This document shows, piece after piece, positions 9,685-20,789 of a stretch of DNA of 64,000 nt. The notes below the pieces were generated by a model. It searched no databases. It was not told where the DNA came from and saw only the letters and a list, made by a program, of their open reading frames with translations. Each line of letters starts with the position of its first letter. Within the stretch, counting starts at the first letter, position 1. A program made the translations under genes and the position numbers. Source of the DNA: Ochotona curzoniae (Eukaryota; Chordata; Mammalia; Lagomorpha; Ochotonidae); NCBI RefSeq assembly GCF_017591425.1, contig NW_024467120.1, forward strand, positions 5,146,001 through 5,210,000. Reading direction: 5' to 3'.

Positions 9685-11690
9685 CCTTTTGAAATATTTT
9701 TTTTTCTTAAGTTTTTTTTTTCTTTTTAAATTTCATTTCATTTTATGGCACAGTTTCATAGAATCTGGGATTCCCCCAACTCCTCCTAAATCCCTCCCCC
9801 CACATGAATTCCTCCAAATTGTTACAGTAGTACAGTTCATAACCAGTCATGATTCCTTCGTTGCGGACATGTACCGTGCAGAGAGTCCAGAATCTTATTG
9901 TCCAAGTAAATTCAACAGTTTCATTGGGAAACCATCCCTGGTCTGAAAGTAGAGCTGGCACAATGTCATTCCCTCCAATGAGATGCCACCTCACAACTTC
10001 AACAGGAAGAAACATGGCAATTTACAACATTATGGAGTTAATTGACATGGTATTGAGTGACCAATATGCTAGAAAATGCAAGTTCTTAACCACATCCTGT
10101 GACTACTTCATTGACATTCCAATTTTAGTTTATACACAACCGGCTTCTATACACCTTAAAATGGCTATAGGGTACTATTCAGCTGTCTCGTGTCTATTTT
10201 CATTTTTATATTTAGCAGCTTATAGTGTTCAAGCATGATTTTTACTGAACTTGGCGGATTTGAGGATAGTCCAAACAGGCTTATAACTCTAACAAGGCGT
10301 ATGTCAACAGTTGGGGCACAGAACAGTTTTAGGAGGGGTGTGCAGAGAAATTTTCAATATCTTAGTGAGGAGTAACTAATTTTTGTGTCCTACCTAGTAA
10401 GGCATATGTGAATCCAAGCTGACTGTTTCCTGTTTGTTCTAAGCTTTCCTTATTGGTCTCTATCTGATCTAATTTTTTTAGGGGGTGGAGGGGCTCCGGA
10501 GCAACCCTGATGGTCATTGCCAGAGAGGGTGGGGATCCAAAGTTGAAACTCTGTAAGGACAGGAGAAAGCTCCTCTCCCTAGTCCCGAAGGAAGTTTACT
10601 GTTCTTCTGTTTCTGAGGTCCACTCAGGGCTCCCGGCTATTGTTCCGATGACATTAGATCCTGTGAGGAAGGATCTGGGCATCTTCCATCCCATGTGGGA
10701 GATCTGAAAGGGAGTGGATGACCCCTGAGTTCTTGGCCTACAAGAGTACTTCAATTCCCCATGGTCTCCTTGGCAGTTGGGATATAGCCCTCGGTGCCCA
10801 TACTGAGTCCTTGGTGAGGATCCGGGAGTCTCCAGGATTGGGATACATACCTCCTCCTGTCCTCCTGCTGGGGTCCCCCCTCCCTGCTCTGTGCATGTGA
10901 CTTCCTGTTAAGAGATTGTCAGGATCATTCTTGATTCCCCCTGTATATATAGTTTTGCTAATGGTTAATGCTGATTCAAGTCTGTTATCTATAAGTTACC
11001 TGTTATATTCTTGATATACTTAATGTCTTCCTTAGACGTTCTAGGGAGATGGAAGATTTCTCTGCTCTCCCGCCCCATTACAGAATAACATAGGGTATTA
11101 AAAGTATATTAGGTGTTACAGTTCTTTGATGTAGATCATAAGCAGTCTGACTCACATTGATTGTTGGTTCATTGGTTACATCACAATATCTTATTGCATG
11201 TGATACAGGCTGTTTGAGGTTGAAATAATATTACAATTTACAGGTGCTATTTTTCAGATAGACATCATTTCATCTTAAATTAAGGCAAACATGTGATATC
11301 TAACCTTTTGCGATTGGCTAATTTCCCTTAGCATGATGGTTTCTGGTTGGGCCCATTTGGCCACAAAGAACTGCATTTTTTTTTTTTTTTAAAGCTGAGT
11401 AGTATTCCATGGAGTAGATGAACCATAACTTTCTTATCCAGTCTTCTGTTGATGGGCATTTCAGTTGCTTCCAAGTTTTTGCTCTTATTGATTATGCTGC
11501 TATGAACATAGGGGTGCATGTTGGTTTCTCGTGAAACAGGTTTTTTGGATATATTCCTAGGAGTGCTATTGCTGGATTATATGATATGCAGATTTTCAGT
11601 TGTTTGAGTGTTCTCCAGACTGATTTCCATAGAGGCTGCACCAACCTGCACTCCCACCAACAGTGGAGTAGGGTTCCCTTTTCCCACATC
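9685..11690 (-). mobile_element. Lagomorph L1: long 3' UTR and end of ORF2
   Basis: Read on the minus strand, 11,689-11,492 encodes a stretch with the L1 ORF2p C-terminal signature ([10 protein letters not shown], then VQPLWKSVW and [10 protein letters not shown]). The frame then decays into the last ORF2 part around 11,330-11,500. Downstream lies roughly 1.6 kb of 3' UTR ending in an A-rich tail at about 9,690-9,730. The last 700 bases match the copies at 55,570-56,275 and 23,163-23,705. The element lacks reverse transcriptase and endonuclease here, so it is dead. Confidence 0.8.
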
Positions 11691-11699
11691 CTGCTGCTT

Positions 11700-11930
11700 C
11701 ATTTTTCAAATGGCTGAGCTGAACCAAAACCATGAGTCAGGAGACTTTTCTGGGTCTCTCTTGTGGGTGCAGAGTCCAAAGGACTTGGGCCACCCTCTGT
11801 CCCTTTCCCAGGCCACAAGCACAGAGCAGGACGGGAAGTGGAGCAGCAGGGACAGACAGGTGCCTGTAGGGGATACTGACGTTTGCATGCTATGTGCCAT
11901 TCTCACTCCCATTGCACTTGATAGTGTGGT
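11700..11930 (-). repeat. CSINE, tail half missing
   Basis: Starts abruptly at 'caaatggctgagctgaa' next to the L1 ORF2 remnant and runs to a poor head. The loss of the tail suggests deletion at the junction. Confidence 0.8.
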
Positions 11931-12059
11931 CCTCTGCTGTAAATCTTTTTTTTTTTTTTTAATGTTTAAGACCCTTTTATATTTTAAAGTAAGAATCCAA
12001 GCATTTAGTTTGTGTCTTTGTCATTTACATGTATACAGCTTAAATTTTTTTCAGGCTTT

Positions 12060-12480
12060 TTAAAAAAAATTTTGCTTCTTTTTATTATTATCATTTTGTG
12101 ATACAATTCCATAGGCCCTGGGATTTCCCTTGTCCCTTCCCCAAGTACCCTCCCCACTCACTGAGTTTCCCTATATCGTTACTGTAGTATAGTTCTGTAT
12201 ACACAGTCATATGTCCATCATTGAGGGCATGGACAATGGCAGAGAGTCCAGCATGCTATTGTCAGGATACAGTAAATAGTTTCACTGGGAGTCCGTCTTT
12301 GTCTGGAAGTAGAGATGCACACTGCATTGTATCCTCACATCTGGATATGATAGTCTGCATTACACAGTTACTGTACATCCCCTTAAATGAAAAGCCACAA
12401 ACAAAATCAACAACAGGAAGAAAAAAGAAATTAGCAACACCATCAAGTTAAATAACATGCTACTGAATGACTAATGTGTC
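12060..12480 (-). mobile_element. Second L1 3'-UTR fragment
   Basis: 'tgtgatacaattccataggc' followed by 'cctgggatttccc' matches the start of the 3' end seen at 9,730 and 55,640. Alignment can be followed to about 12,480 ('catgctactgaatgac'). Confidence 0.7.
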
Positions 12481-12592
12481 ACTGAAGAAATGAAAAAGGA
12501 AATCAAGAACCTTCTTGAAGAAAATGATGCTACTCTATGATCTATGATTCATCGAGGAATTTAATCAGAAGAGAATATTTTGAAGAGACGAA
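12475..12592 (+). mobile_element. L1 ORF2 fragment, + orientation (probable inversion)
   Basis: The + strand translates to a broken frame containing VTEEMKKEIKNLLEEND, which resembles a lysine/glutamate-rich part of L1 ORF2p. Its orientation is opposite to the 3' UTR before it and to the ORF2 start after it, as in a twin-priming 5' inversion. The piece is short, so the assignment is tentative. Confidence 0.4.
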
Positions 12593-12593
12593 A

Positions 12594-12960
12594 TTAACAA
12601 AAAAAATCAAAATCCATGAGATACAGTTTTTGCTCATCATTATTAGTGAAATGTGTCTCCTGTAGGCAACAAATAGATGGGTTTTGTTTTTTAATCTGGT
12701 GTATTAATCTGTGAATTTCGATTAATGAGCTTAATCCATTTACATTCATGGTTAATATGAATGGATAGTAATTTGGTTCTGTCATTTTAGCAATGGGTTG
12801 TTCATTGATTTAGTCTTCTGTTGTTATTTTACTGGAATGTTCTTCACATTTGCCTTTTGTTTTAGTGGTCGCAATTCCTTTTCTTTGTCAAGAGAACAGC
12901 TTTAAGTATCATTTGTAGGGCAGGTTTGAAAGAGGCATATATATTTTTTTAACTTTTCTT
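12594..12960 (-). mobile_element. L1 ORF2 start (endonuclease N-terminus) fragment
   Basis: The minus-strand frame 12,785-12,594 reads ILTMNVNGL and later KKQNPSICCLQETHF, the hallmark opening of the L1 ORF2 apurinic endonuclease domain. It stops after about 63 residues. The DNA up to 12,960 would be the upstream inter-ORF part. Nothing functional remains. Confidence 0.75.
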
Positions 12961-13007
12961 TACTGTGTAAGAATTTATTTGAAGAGATTTATTTGAAAGG
13001 TGGAGAG

Positions 13008-13318
13008 ACAGGTCCAGTGCAATGACTCATGGCTAAATCCTAACCTTGCAAGCTCTCGGATCCTACTGAATGCCAATTTGTGTCCTGGCTGTTCTGCTTC
13101 CCATGCAGTTCGCTGCTATTAATAGCACCTGGGAAAGCAACAGAAAATGGCCCAGGTTTTTGGACCTCTGCACCCACGTGGGAGACAAAGACAAGTTCCT
13201 GGCTCCTGGCTGTGGCAAGGCTCAGTCATGGCCGTGTGGCCACTTGAGGAATGAACCAGCCAATGAAAGACTTATTTGTTTCGCCCCAACTTTGCCCTTC
13301 TTTCTGTAACTTTTTGAG
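13008..13318 (+). repeat. Older CSINE
   Basis: Head at 'caggtccagtgcaatgac', body with 'gcacctgggaaagcaacaga' and a 3' part ending near 13,318; the younger minus copy sits in its 3' flank. Confidence 0.8.
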
Positions 13319-13339
13319 ATAAGTTAACATTTTTATTTT

Positions 13340-13656
13340 TTTAAAGATTTATTTTATTTTTATTGGAAAGGCGGATATACAGAGAGGAGAGACAGAGAGG
13401 AAGATCTTCCATCTGATGATTCACTCCCGAAGTGAGCGCAAAGGCCAATGCTATGCCAGTCCGAAGCCAGGAGCCTCTTCTGGGTCTCCCACGTGGGTGC
13501 AGGTTCCCAAAGCTTTGGGCCGTCCTCGACTGCTTTCCTGGGCCACAGGCAGGGAGCTGGAAGGGAAGCGGGGCTGCTGGGATTAGAACCAGCGCCCATA
13601 TGGGATCCCGGGCGTGCAAGACGAGGATCTTAACCACTGCGCCATCGTGCCAGGCC
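13340..13656 (-). repeat. Young CSINE with target-site duplication
   Basis: Close to the youngest consensus. Flanked by 'taagttaacattttt' (13,320-13,334) and 'taaattaacattttt' (13,658-13,672), a 15-base duplication with one change. Confidence 0.93.
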
Positions 13657-13944
13657 CTAAATTAACATTTTTAAAGCATCAAAAGAAAGAAAGAAAGGAA
13701 GGAAGGAAGGAAGAAAGAAAGAAAAGAAAGAAGGAAGGAAAGAAAGAAAGAACGAAAGATTGATTGAATGGACATCCCATATGAGCACACGTTGCAGTCC
13801 TGTCCTCTCTACTTCCATTCAGCCATCGCACCAGGCCCTAAATTAACATTTTTAAAGCAAAAAGGAAAGAAGGAAAGAAGGAGAGAGAGAAAGAAAGAAA
13901 GAAAGAAAGAAAGGAAGGAAGGAAGGAAGGAAGGAAGGAAGGAA

Positions 13945-14019
<75 letters not shown>

Positions 14020-14085
14020 TGATTGAATGGACATCCCATATGAATACACGTTGGAGTCCTATTTTTTCTACTTCCATTCAGCACG
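13641..14085 (+). repeat. Tandem duplication holding GAAA/GGAA arrays
   Basis: Two copies begin 'gccatcgtgccaggccctaa' at 13,641 and 'gccatcgcaccaggccctaa' at 13,822 (181 bases apart). Both continue through 'attaacatttttaaagca', a GAAA/GGAA array, and 'gattgattgaatggacatcc', and end near 'ctacttccattcag'. The second array (about 13,860-14,018) is longer than the first (about 13,681-13,757). The duplicated unit joins the head of the minus SINE to the body of an older + SINE. Confidence 0.9.
13860..14018 (+). repeat. GAAA/GGAA microsatellite
   Basis: About 160 bases of pure A/G in tetranucleotide blocks: GAAA, then GGAA, then GAAA. The lysine/arginine/glutamate and serine/phenylalanine/leucine frames on the two strands are artefacts of it. 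Confidence 0.97.
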
Positions 14086-14309
14086 CTAGCGATACGTCTG
14101 GGAAGACAGCAGAGGACAGGCCAAGACCTGAGCTGAGCCCTAAATCCCTGTGGGAGAGCTAGATGGAGCCCAGTTCCTGACTTTGCTGGCTCAGCCCATC
14201 ACTGTGACTATTTGAAGAGTAAACCAGCAGGTAGAAGACCGATCTCTCGCTCTCTCTGATGTGTGTGTCTCACTCTACCTTTCAAATACATTTAAAAATC
14301 TTGTAAAAA
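14026..14309 (+). repeat. Old CSINE, head replaced
   Basis: Body from 'gaatggacatcccatatg' to 'ttaaaaatcttgtaaaa'. Its 5' part is shared with the tandem duplication and the GAAA array stands where the head should be. Confidence 0.7.
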
Positions 14310-14317
14310 AAATTGGG

Positions 14318-14622
14318 GAGTAAGTTTGGCATAGCTGTTAAGCCACTGCTTGGAATGTGTGCATCCTGAACTAAGGTGCCTGGGTTCAGTTCCCTCTTCT
14401 GCCTTGTGTTCCAGTTCCTTGCTGATGTGCACCTGGGCAGACAGCAGGTCACGACTCCAGTATTTTAGTCCCTGCTGCCCACCTTGGGGAGGCCCAGGTG
14501 GCATTCCAGATTCCTGCCTTGGGTCCATCGTAGCCTTTGCTGTTGCTAACATTAGGAGTAACCCAGCAAATGGAAGATGTCTTTGTTTCTCCAATTTTCT
14601 TCTTTTATGTGATTAAAAAAAA
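14318..14622 (+). repeat. Old CSINE
   Basis: From 'gggagtaagtttggcatag' to the A-run at about 14,614; divergent body with 'cacctgggcagacagcag'. Confidence 0.75.
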
Positions 14623-14942
14623 AAGATTTATTTAATTTTTTGGAAGGCCAGATCAGATTTACAGAGGGGAGAGTTAGAAAGATCTTCCATCCACTGGTTC
14701 ACTCTCCAAATGACTGCAATAGACAGAGCCAAGCTAATCCTAAACCAGAGGTCAGGAGCTCCTTCCAGGTCTCTCATGCGGGTGCAGGGTCCCAAGGCTT
14801 TGGGCCGTCCTCTACTGCTTTCCCAGGTCACAAGCAGGGAACTGGAAAGGATATGAAGCAGCTCGGATACAAACCAGCTCCCATACGGGACACCAGCAAA
14901 AGCAAGGCGAAGACTTTAGCCTCCAGGCTACCACACGGGTCC
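14623..14942 (-). repeat. CSINE
   Basis: Complete copy from 'aagatttatttaattttttg' to 'accacacgggtcccag'. Confidence 0.9.
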
Positions 14943-14944
14943 CA

Positions 14945-15070
14945 GCCTCATTTTCTTAATCTAGAAAACTGGGTTTGAATACCTGGAAAAGGTAGCGTCT
15001 GTCTCATAGGGCTGTAATGATGACAGGAGGTAAGTATGAGGGAATTGTCAGAACATGCACTGATGATAGT
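14945..15070 (+). repeat. MIR fragment
   Basis: 'cctcattttcttaatctaga' then 'aaaactgggtttgaatacc' and 'gtctcatagggctgtaatga' follow the order of the MIR core and 3' part. Confidence 0.55.
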
Positions 15071-15863
15071 GGCCATGCAAGAGATGCCTGGAAAAATGTG
15101 TGGGGCAAGAGTAGGTGTCAAGCGATGAAACCCTAAGGACACTTTAGAAATTTCCTGAACACTGAGGAAGAGTGACCAGAGTGTCAGAGAGGCCAGTGGA
15201 GGGAATGAAGTCTGGGGAGTGAAGACGATTGAGTCACTGAAGATGAAAAGCATAATCATTAGTGCTGTGCTTCCAAGGATGAGGAAATAACCATTGGATT
15301 TAGCAATTAGGAGCTCCATGACCTCAGCCACAGTAGTTTTCAGTAGGAAGCAGGTAGGAGGAAGGCTGGACTGGACTGATTAGATAGCGCAGGGCAAACA
15401 GCTAGTAAAAACAATGTTCTCCCTTAGGATAAAAGGAGAAGATGGGTCAGTGAGTTGCTGAACTTCCAGGGTACTCAAGACTGAGAACTAGTCTTTGGGT
15501 TTGGAGGGCTAATAACACGTTTGATTTGAGAGGACGAGAGAGTTCTCCCATCTTGCAGTTCTCTCCCCAGACCTGTGCGGTGACTAGGACTGAGCAAGGG
15601 CCGGGGCTCAGAGTCTGCCAACTCCAGGTTGGAGAACTGGAAAGCTGTTGATGTTGTGATTCTTTTCGTTCAAGTCTGGAGGCGCAGGCACCAGGGGCTC
15701 TGATGCCGAGGGCAGGAGCAGGTGGGCAGCCCAGCTGCAGAAGGGGAGGACCGGTGCTGTCCTCTGCCTCCACGGATTGGACGACGCCATCCCATCTGTT
15801 GGTGAGGATGGTCTGCACTTGGTTCACGCACTCAAATGTTCATCTCTTGTAGAAGCACCCTCA
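15071..15863. other. Single-copy DNA
   Basis: About 800 bases without a recognised repeat. A minus-strand frame (15,827-15,447, 126 residues) has no known motif and no paired splice signals, so I do not call it a gene. Confidence 0.4.
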
Positions 15864-15876
15864 CAGAACTGAAGTT

Positions 15877-16214
15877 CTTTTTTTTTTTTTAAAAAGATTT
15901 ATTTTTATTATTTTTTTATTGGAAAGGCGGATATACAGAGAGGAGAGACAGAGAGGAAGATCTTCCGTCTGATGATTCACTCCCCAAGTGAGCGCAAAGG
16001 CCGATGCTATGTCGATCCGAAGCCAGGAGCCTCTTCCGGGTCTCCCACGCGGGTGCAGGGTCCCAAAGCTTTGGGCTGTCCTCGACTGCTTTCCCGGGCC
16101 ACAGGCAGGGAGCTGGAAGGGAAGCGGGGCTGCCGGGATTAGAACCGGCGTCCATATGAGATCCCGGGCGTGCAAGGCGAGGATCTTGAACCACTTGCGC
16201 CACCGCGCCGGGCC
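15877..16214 (-). repeat. Young CSINE with exact target-site duplication
   Basis: Full-length, very close to the consensus, head 'caccgcgccgggccc'. Flanked by an exact 13-base 'cagaactgaagtt' at 15,864-15,876 and 16,215-16,227. Confidence 0.96.
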
Positions 16215-16227
16215 CAGAACTGAAGTT

Positions 16228-16950
16228 TTGTCTGCCGTCTGGATTTCACGTAGCCCGATTTGACACGTGAGATTTACCATCAGAAGGAAGCGATGGAGAA
16301 AATAATTTTCTGATTATATGCCGAGTCCCGCTTGTGTGCTGTAATGCTCACATGTGCAAAACTGTCTATCATTTTTAGTGATACGCAAGCGACGAGAGGG
16401 CAGAAGGAAAGGGCAGAGGTGGCTATTAGGGGAATTAAACTTTTTCGCAGAAATGTCACAATAACTATTTTCATTTCTTAAAATGATGCGAGGCACATTT
16501 TAATTAATCAATTTAAATATGCGTAGGGTAATTTGAAAGTGAGGTTTGCAATCTGTTCCACAGCTGGGGAAACGAGCTGAGATATTAGCTGTGTGTAACA
16601 AGCACGTAAGACATTTTACTCCTTCTGTTTCCAGAGAATCACAGAAGCAATAAACGGCTAAGATGAATTGTTCACCATTTGTATTCTGTCACTGATCAAT
16701 TAAAAAAATGTGTGTTCGTGTAACACAGTGAAGATAATGCCCCCAAGCCAGCAAAGCCTAGAATAAACATGAATGCTAATGCACTTTGCTTTTTAACATT
16801 TGGGAATTTTAAAAGGCCTGTAAACTGTTAACTTCCAGGTTATCTTCCCAGAATGTGCAGTGTTATTCAACCAAAGTCTTTTAATAGTAAAGGAGTGACA
16901 AGGGAACAATCCAAATAATCCTTATATTAATGTGCTTCTAAAAGCTGGAA
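16228..16950. other. Repeat-free AT-rich stretch, possible conserved non-coding DNA
   Basis: About 720 bases without SINE or LINE sequence, with homeodomain-type words ('ttttaattaatcaattt' near 16,498) and no coding frame. Conservation is only suspected from its look. Confidence 0.3.
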
Positions 16951-17005
16951 AAAAAAAATTTTTTTTTTAAATACATGGCACCCACAAGGCTACTGCGCCC
17001 GGCCT
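16951..17005 (-). repeat. CSINE remnant: T-run joined to the head
   Basis: A T-run followed closely by 'ggctactgcgcccggcc', the reverse complement of a SINE 5' end, with essentially no body between. It is an internally deleted copy. Confidence 0.55.
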
Positions 17006-17013
17006 AGTACTAT

Positions 17014-17334
17014 TTTTTTTTTTTTAAGATTTATTTATTTTTATTACAAAGTCAGATATACAGAGAGGAAGAGAGACAGAGAGGAAGATCCTCTGTCTGT
17101 TGATTCACGCCCCAAGTGAGCACAACGCTGGTGGATGCTGTGCCGAAGAAGCTTTTTCCAGGTCTCCCGCATGGGTACAGGGTCCCAAGGCCTTGGGCCA
17201 TCCTCGACTGCTTTCCCAGTCCACAAGCAGGGAGCTGGATGGCAAGTGGAGCTGCCGGGATTCGAACTGGCATATATGGGATCCTGGAGCATTCAAGGCG
17301 AGGAGTTTGGCCGCTAGGCCACCGCGCCGGGTCC
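17014..17334 (-). repeat. CSINE with target-site duplication
   Basis: Complete copy; 'gtactattttt' occurs just before the tail and just after the head ('cgtactattttt'). Confidence 0.92.
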
Positions 17335-17561
17335 CCTCGTACTATTTTTAATCCAGTAAGTCAGTTTCTTGGTGAGTATAAAGCAGCAGACATATTTGTA
17401 CAGTTCAGTTAGCACCTTTCTTTATAAGTTTCAACTTATTGTTCAGGTATTTAAAATATACATTTGTCAAAATCAGTCAGCATGCACATAAATCAAACTT
17501 TCTGAAATATGAGGAAACTACTAAGATCTCATTCAATAATACAACATTAAGCTAAAATTAA

Positions 17562-17645
17562 TGTGTGAGGGTAGTTGAAAGTTGCATCAGAAGATAAAAC
17601 CATTTGGTGCAAGAAAATTTTAAAATCCATGCATAATTAAAACCA
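17562..17645 (+). mobile_element. Mariner-type MITE, left half
   Basis: 'gagggtagttgaaag' then 'ggtgcaagaaaattttaaaa' and 'tccatgcataatt' match in order the well-known mammalian repeat with ends 'gagggtacttcaaaaagttc'. The SINE at 17,660 interrupts it. Confidence 0.5.
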
Positions 17646-17659
17646 TGTTTTTACTTACT

Positions 17660-17968
17660 GTTTCTTTTTATTGTTATTGGTAAGGTAGCATTACAGAGAG
17701 GCAAGGGGAGACAGAGGAATCTTCCATTTGCTTGTTCACTCCCCAAATGGCCTCAATGGCCAGAGCTGAGCTGGTCTGAAACCTGGAACTTGTTCTGGCT
17801 CTCCTGTGAATACAGGTCCCTAAGCACTTAGGCCATCCTCTGTTGGTTTCCCAGGCCTTAAACAGGCAGCTGGATCATAAGTGGAGCAGCTGGGACATAC
17901 ACTGTTGCCCATGTGGGATGCCAGTGCCATAGGCGGAGGCTCAGCCTGATATACCACAGTGCTGGCCC
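17660..17968 (-). repeat. CSINE
   Basis: From 'tttttattgttattggtaag' to 'cacagtgctggcccc'; inserted into the mariner-type element. Confidence 0.88.
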
Positions 17969-18004
17969 CTCTATATGTAGTTTTGTTTATTTGTTTGTTT
18001 TATT

Positions 18005-18135
18005 CAGAATACACATTTTCATGATTGAAGATCCTTCTGGCAAAAAAGAATGTCAGAATTTTTTTTGTGCCAAAATACTTTCATCTTTCAATTCCATTTT
18101 CTGTACATTTTTTGAATTACCCTCGTATGTGATTT
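18005..18135 (-). mobile_element. Mariner-type MITE pieces
   Basis: 18,005-18,045 looks like the right end of the split element. From 18,055, 'ttttgtgccaaaatactttc' through 'gaattaccctcgta' is the reverse complement of a left half. Confidence 0.45.
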
Positions 18136-18139
18136 TGTG

Positions 18140-19371
18140 ACTTGACGCAGGCTAAATCAGGATTGGTAAATTCGTTGCTTTAAAGCATGCTATGTCATTT
18201 TTAGCAGACTTAGGTCTCTTACTAGACTAGGAGCTCAGCTTTGGGCAACAGAGTGTAAGTGAGGTGAGCAGTCTTCATCAATAGGGTAGGGAGGAGTCAA
18301 CTCAGCTTAATGACATGCAAATTCACAGAGCGTCCTCAGTTGCTGCTACTCTCAGCCAACAGCCATTCTCCTTTCCACGTAGACTATGAGCCGGAATCTA
18401 AAAGCAAGCCTTTCAGCAGCTGCCCACCAAGCTGGAGACCAGGTGGAGTCGTTTTTTTCACTGCTGCCGCTATGTAATCAATACCTTCTTATTGCATGCA
18501 GACTTACTGATTTTATGCCGTAGAACTCTTTTCTCTTGGGCTCTGTATATTAATGTAGATATTTAGGGATGGGAGAGATTTAGAAGATTTCGAGTTTACA
18601 AACTAAAGATATGTATCAGTCCTTCTGCGGAACATTTGCAAGGTAATCGTGAAACCTACTGATTCAGTAGGCCTGGAATGTAGAATGGAGAATCTGACGC
18701 ATGCTTCTGGTTTGGAATCATTTTTCTAGTCTAATTGTGTGGATCAGAGAGGTTTTTTTGGAAAGAGAGAAAAATTGCTTTCAATTTTAGATTGCTTTGG
18801 ATAGCACAGGGAGTTGGAAAGGTTAAGCCTCACTGGTTCCATTTTCTCCTGTTCTTTCAGAGCTCACATTTCAGCACCGTCACGTTGTAATTTCGTTTCT
18901 GACTTCATGACTCGGACCTTTGTTTTCCAAACAAATCTCTGTTTTTCCATTATGTAGATGAATGAACAATGCTCTACAGTGCGTTTGGGTGCAGAAATGG
19001 TGAGAAGAACTTGAATGGTCGTAGTCCAAGTTGGTTGTAAGCACTGCAACAGAGACAGCGACCGGAGCTGCTGGGTCCGATGTCGGAGGCCACAGTGAAG
19101 CTTGTGTTGTTTGTGGGATGATGAAGTAATTCTTTCATGCATGTGTATCTGTGGCACTCATCAGTATGTACAACTTACAGAATGTTTTCATCTCCCAGGG
19201 TGGGCATGATTAGTAAGTTTCCTAATCAGATTGTTGAAACATAGTTCACCTGTCATAAAGTTGGTGCAAGTAGAGTTTACTTTTTTAGATGGGTGAAGCA
19301 GGCTTCTGTAGTTCATGGGAAAGCAGAACCATCCTTTTCCTTCCGTTTAATCGTAGGGAAAATCCCTCAGA
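18140..19371. other. Single-copy DNA
   Basis: About 1.2 kb of mixed composition with no recognisable repeat, RNA gene or coding exon. Confidence 0.4.
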
Positions 19372-19676
19372 AGAGGCGTGGAGTTGAGGCAAGGGTTAAA
19401 ACCCTGCTTGGGATATGTGCACCCCGTGTCGAGTGCCTCTGTTGCTGTCACAGATCTGTTCCCAGTTCCGTTGTCTGGGCAATGCACACCCTCGGAGGCC
19501 ACATGATGGCTCAGCTAGTTGGGTCTCTGTAACTCCCGAGAGGTCTGGATGGGGTTTCTGGCTCCTGTGACTTAGCCTGGCTCAGCCCCAGCTGCTGTGG
19601 GCGTTTGGGAGGGGGTTTCTACCAACAGATGGGTGATATTTTTCTCTCTGCCTTTTAAGTAAATAAACATTAATTT
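19372..19676 (+). repeat. Old CSINE
   Basis: Runs from about 'agaggcgtggagttgaggca' to 'aagtaaataaacattaa'; the body is diverged. Confidence 0.75.
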
Positions 19677-19860
19677 TATACTTAGTTCAGGTTATTCCCC
19701 CTTGCTTAACTGGTAGCTAACTAGGGTTTCTTTTTCATTCATTTGGTCTCAGATTCAGCTGAGCAGAGATTAGGATGTTCATAACGTAAGACCTAACTAA
19801 AGTATTTTTAGATGTAACCTGCTTTATAATCTACCATTATTAGAACAAATTCACTTTTTG

Positions 19861-20159
19861 TTTTGAAAGATTTTTAAATTTGTACTTAAAGGCAGATTTT
19901 ACAGAGAGGGAAGATCTTCCATCCATTGGTTCACACTCCCTAAATGACCACAATGGCCAGGGCTGAGTTGATCCAAAGTCAGGAGCCAGGAGCTTCTTCC
20001 CAGTCTCCCGTGTGGGTGCAGGGTCCCAAGGACTTGGGCCATTCTCTGCTGCTTTCCTAGGCCACACGCAGAGGGTTGTGTTGGAAGTGGAGCAGGTGAG
20101 AAGTGTGCGATGCCTGTGCTAGCAAGCAGAGGTTTAGTGTGATGTGCCACTACAGTCCC
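19861..20159 (-). repeat. CSINE
   Basis: From 'tttgaaagatttttaaattt' to a degraded head at 'ccactacagtcccc'. Confidence 0.87.
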
Positions 20160-20242
20160 CCAGAACCAACTCAACTTTTAAAGGAAACTGTAGTTTTGAT
20201 CTCATGTTTTCCTTTCTCAAGTAGAAGCATATCTTATTTACT

Positions 20243-20597
20243 TTAAAATATTTATTTATTTATTTTATTTTAAAGGCAGGGTAAAAGACACAGAAAAAGT
20301 GTGTGAGCGAGGCCGAGTGTTGATGGGGTTGGCTAACGGAATATCTTCCATTTGCTGTTTTACTCTCAAAATGGTCACAGTGATGGGGGCTGGGCCAGGC
20401 TGAAGCCAGGAGCCAGGATTCCTATCCGGGTCTCTCACGTCAGTGGCAGGGGTCAGGCATTTGAGCCATCTGCTGGTTTCCTTGGCATGTTGGCTGAAAG
20501 CTGGATTGAGGGTGGAGCAGCCAAGAACCCAAACTGGCGTCCTGATGCCAGAATTGTAGGTGGTGTCTTAAAGCTCTTTGCCATACTGCTGGTCCCT
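20243..20597 (-). repeat. Older CSINE
   Basis: Opens with TTTA repeats, contains 'caggctgaagccaggagcca', and ends 'catactgctggtccc'. Confidence 0.85.
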
Positions 20598-20789
20598 CAT
20601 CCATTGTTTTACAAACAAGAAAACGAATGTGCCTCAGTAAGCACCATCAGTTAGCTGGTACTTGAACAAAAACTTTTGCTGGACGTTCTAAAACTTTTAG
20701 TGACATTCCCTTTTGAAGTTTTCAACTTACGATGAAAAGTATAGATACTTACTAAATTGTTTTGTATCCAGAGAGTCAGTATTCATTTT

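Noticed and set aside
13768..14084. Lys/Arg/Glu-rich and Ser/Phe/Leu-rich frames.
   Set aside because: Translations of the GAAA/GGAA array.
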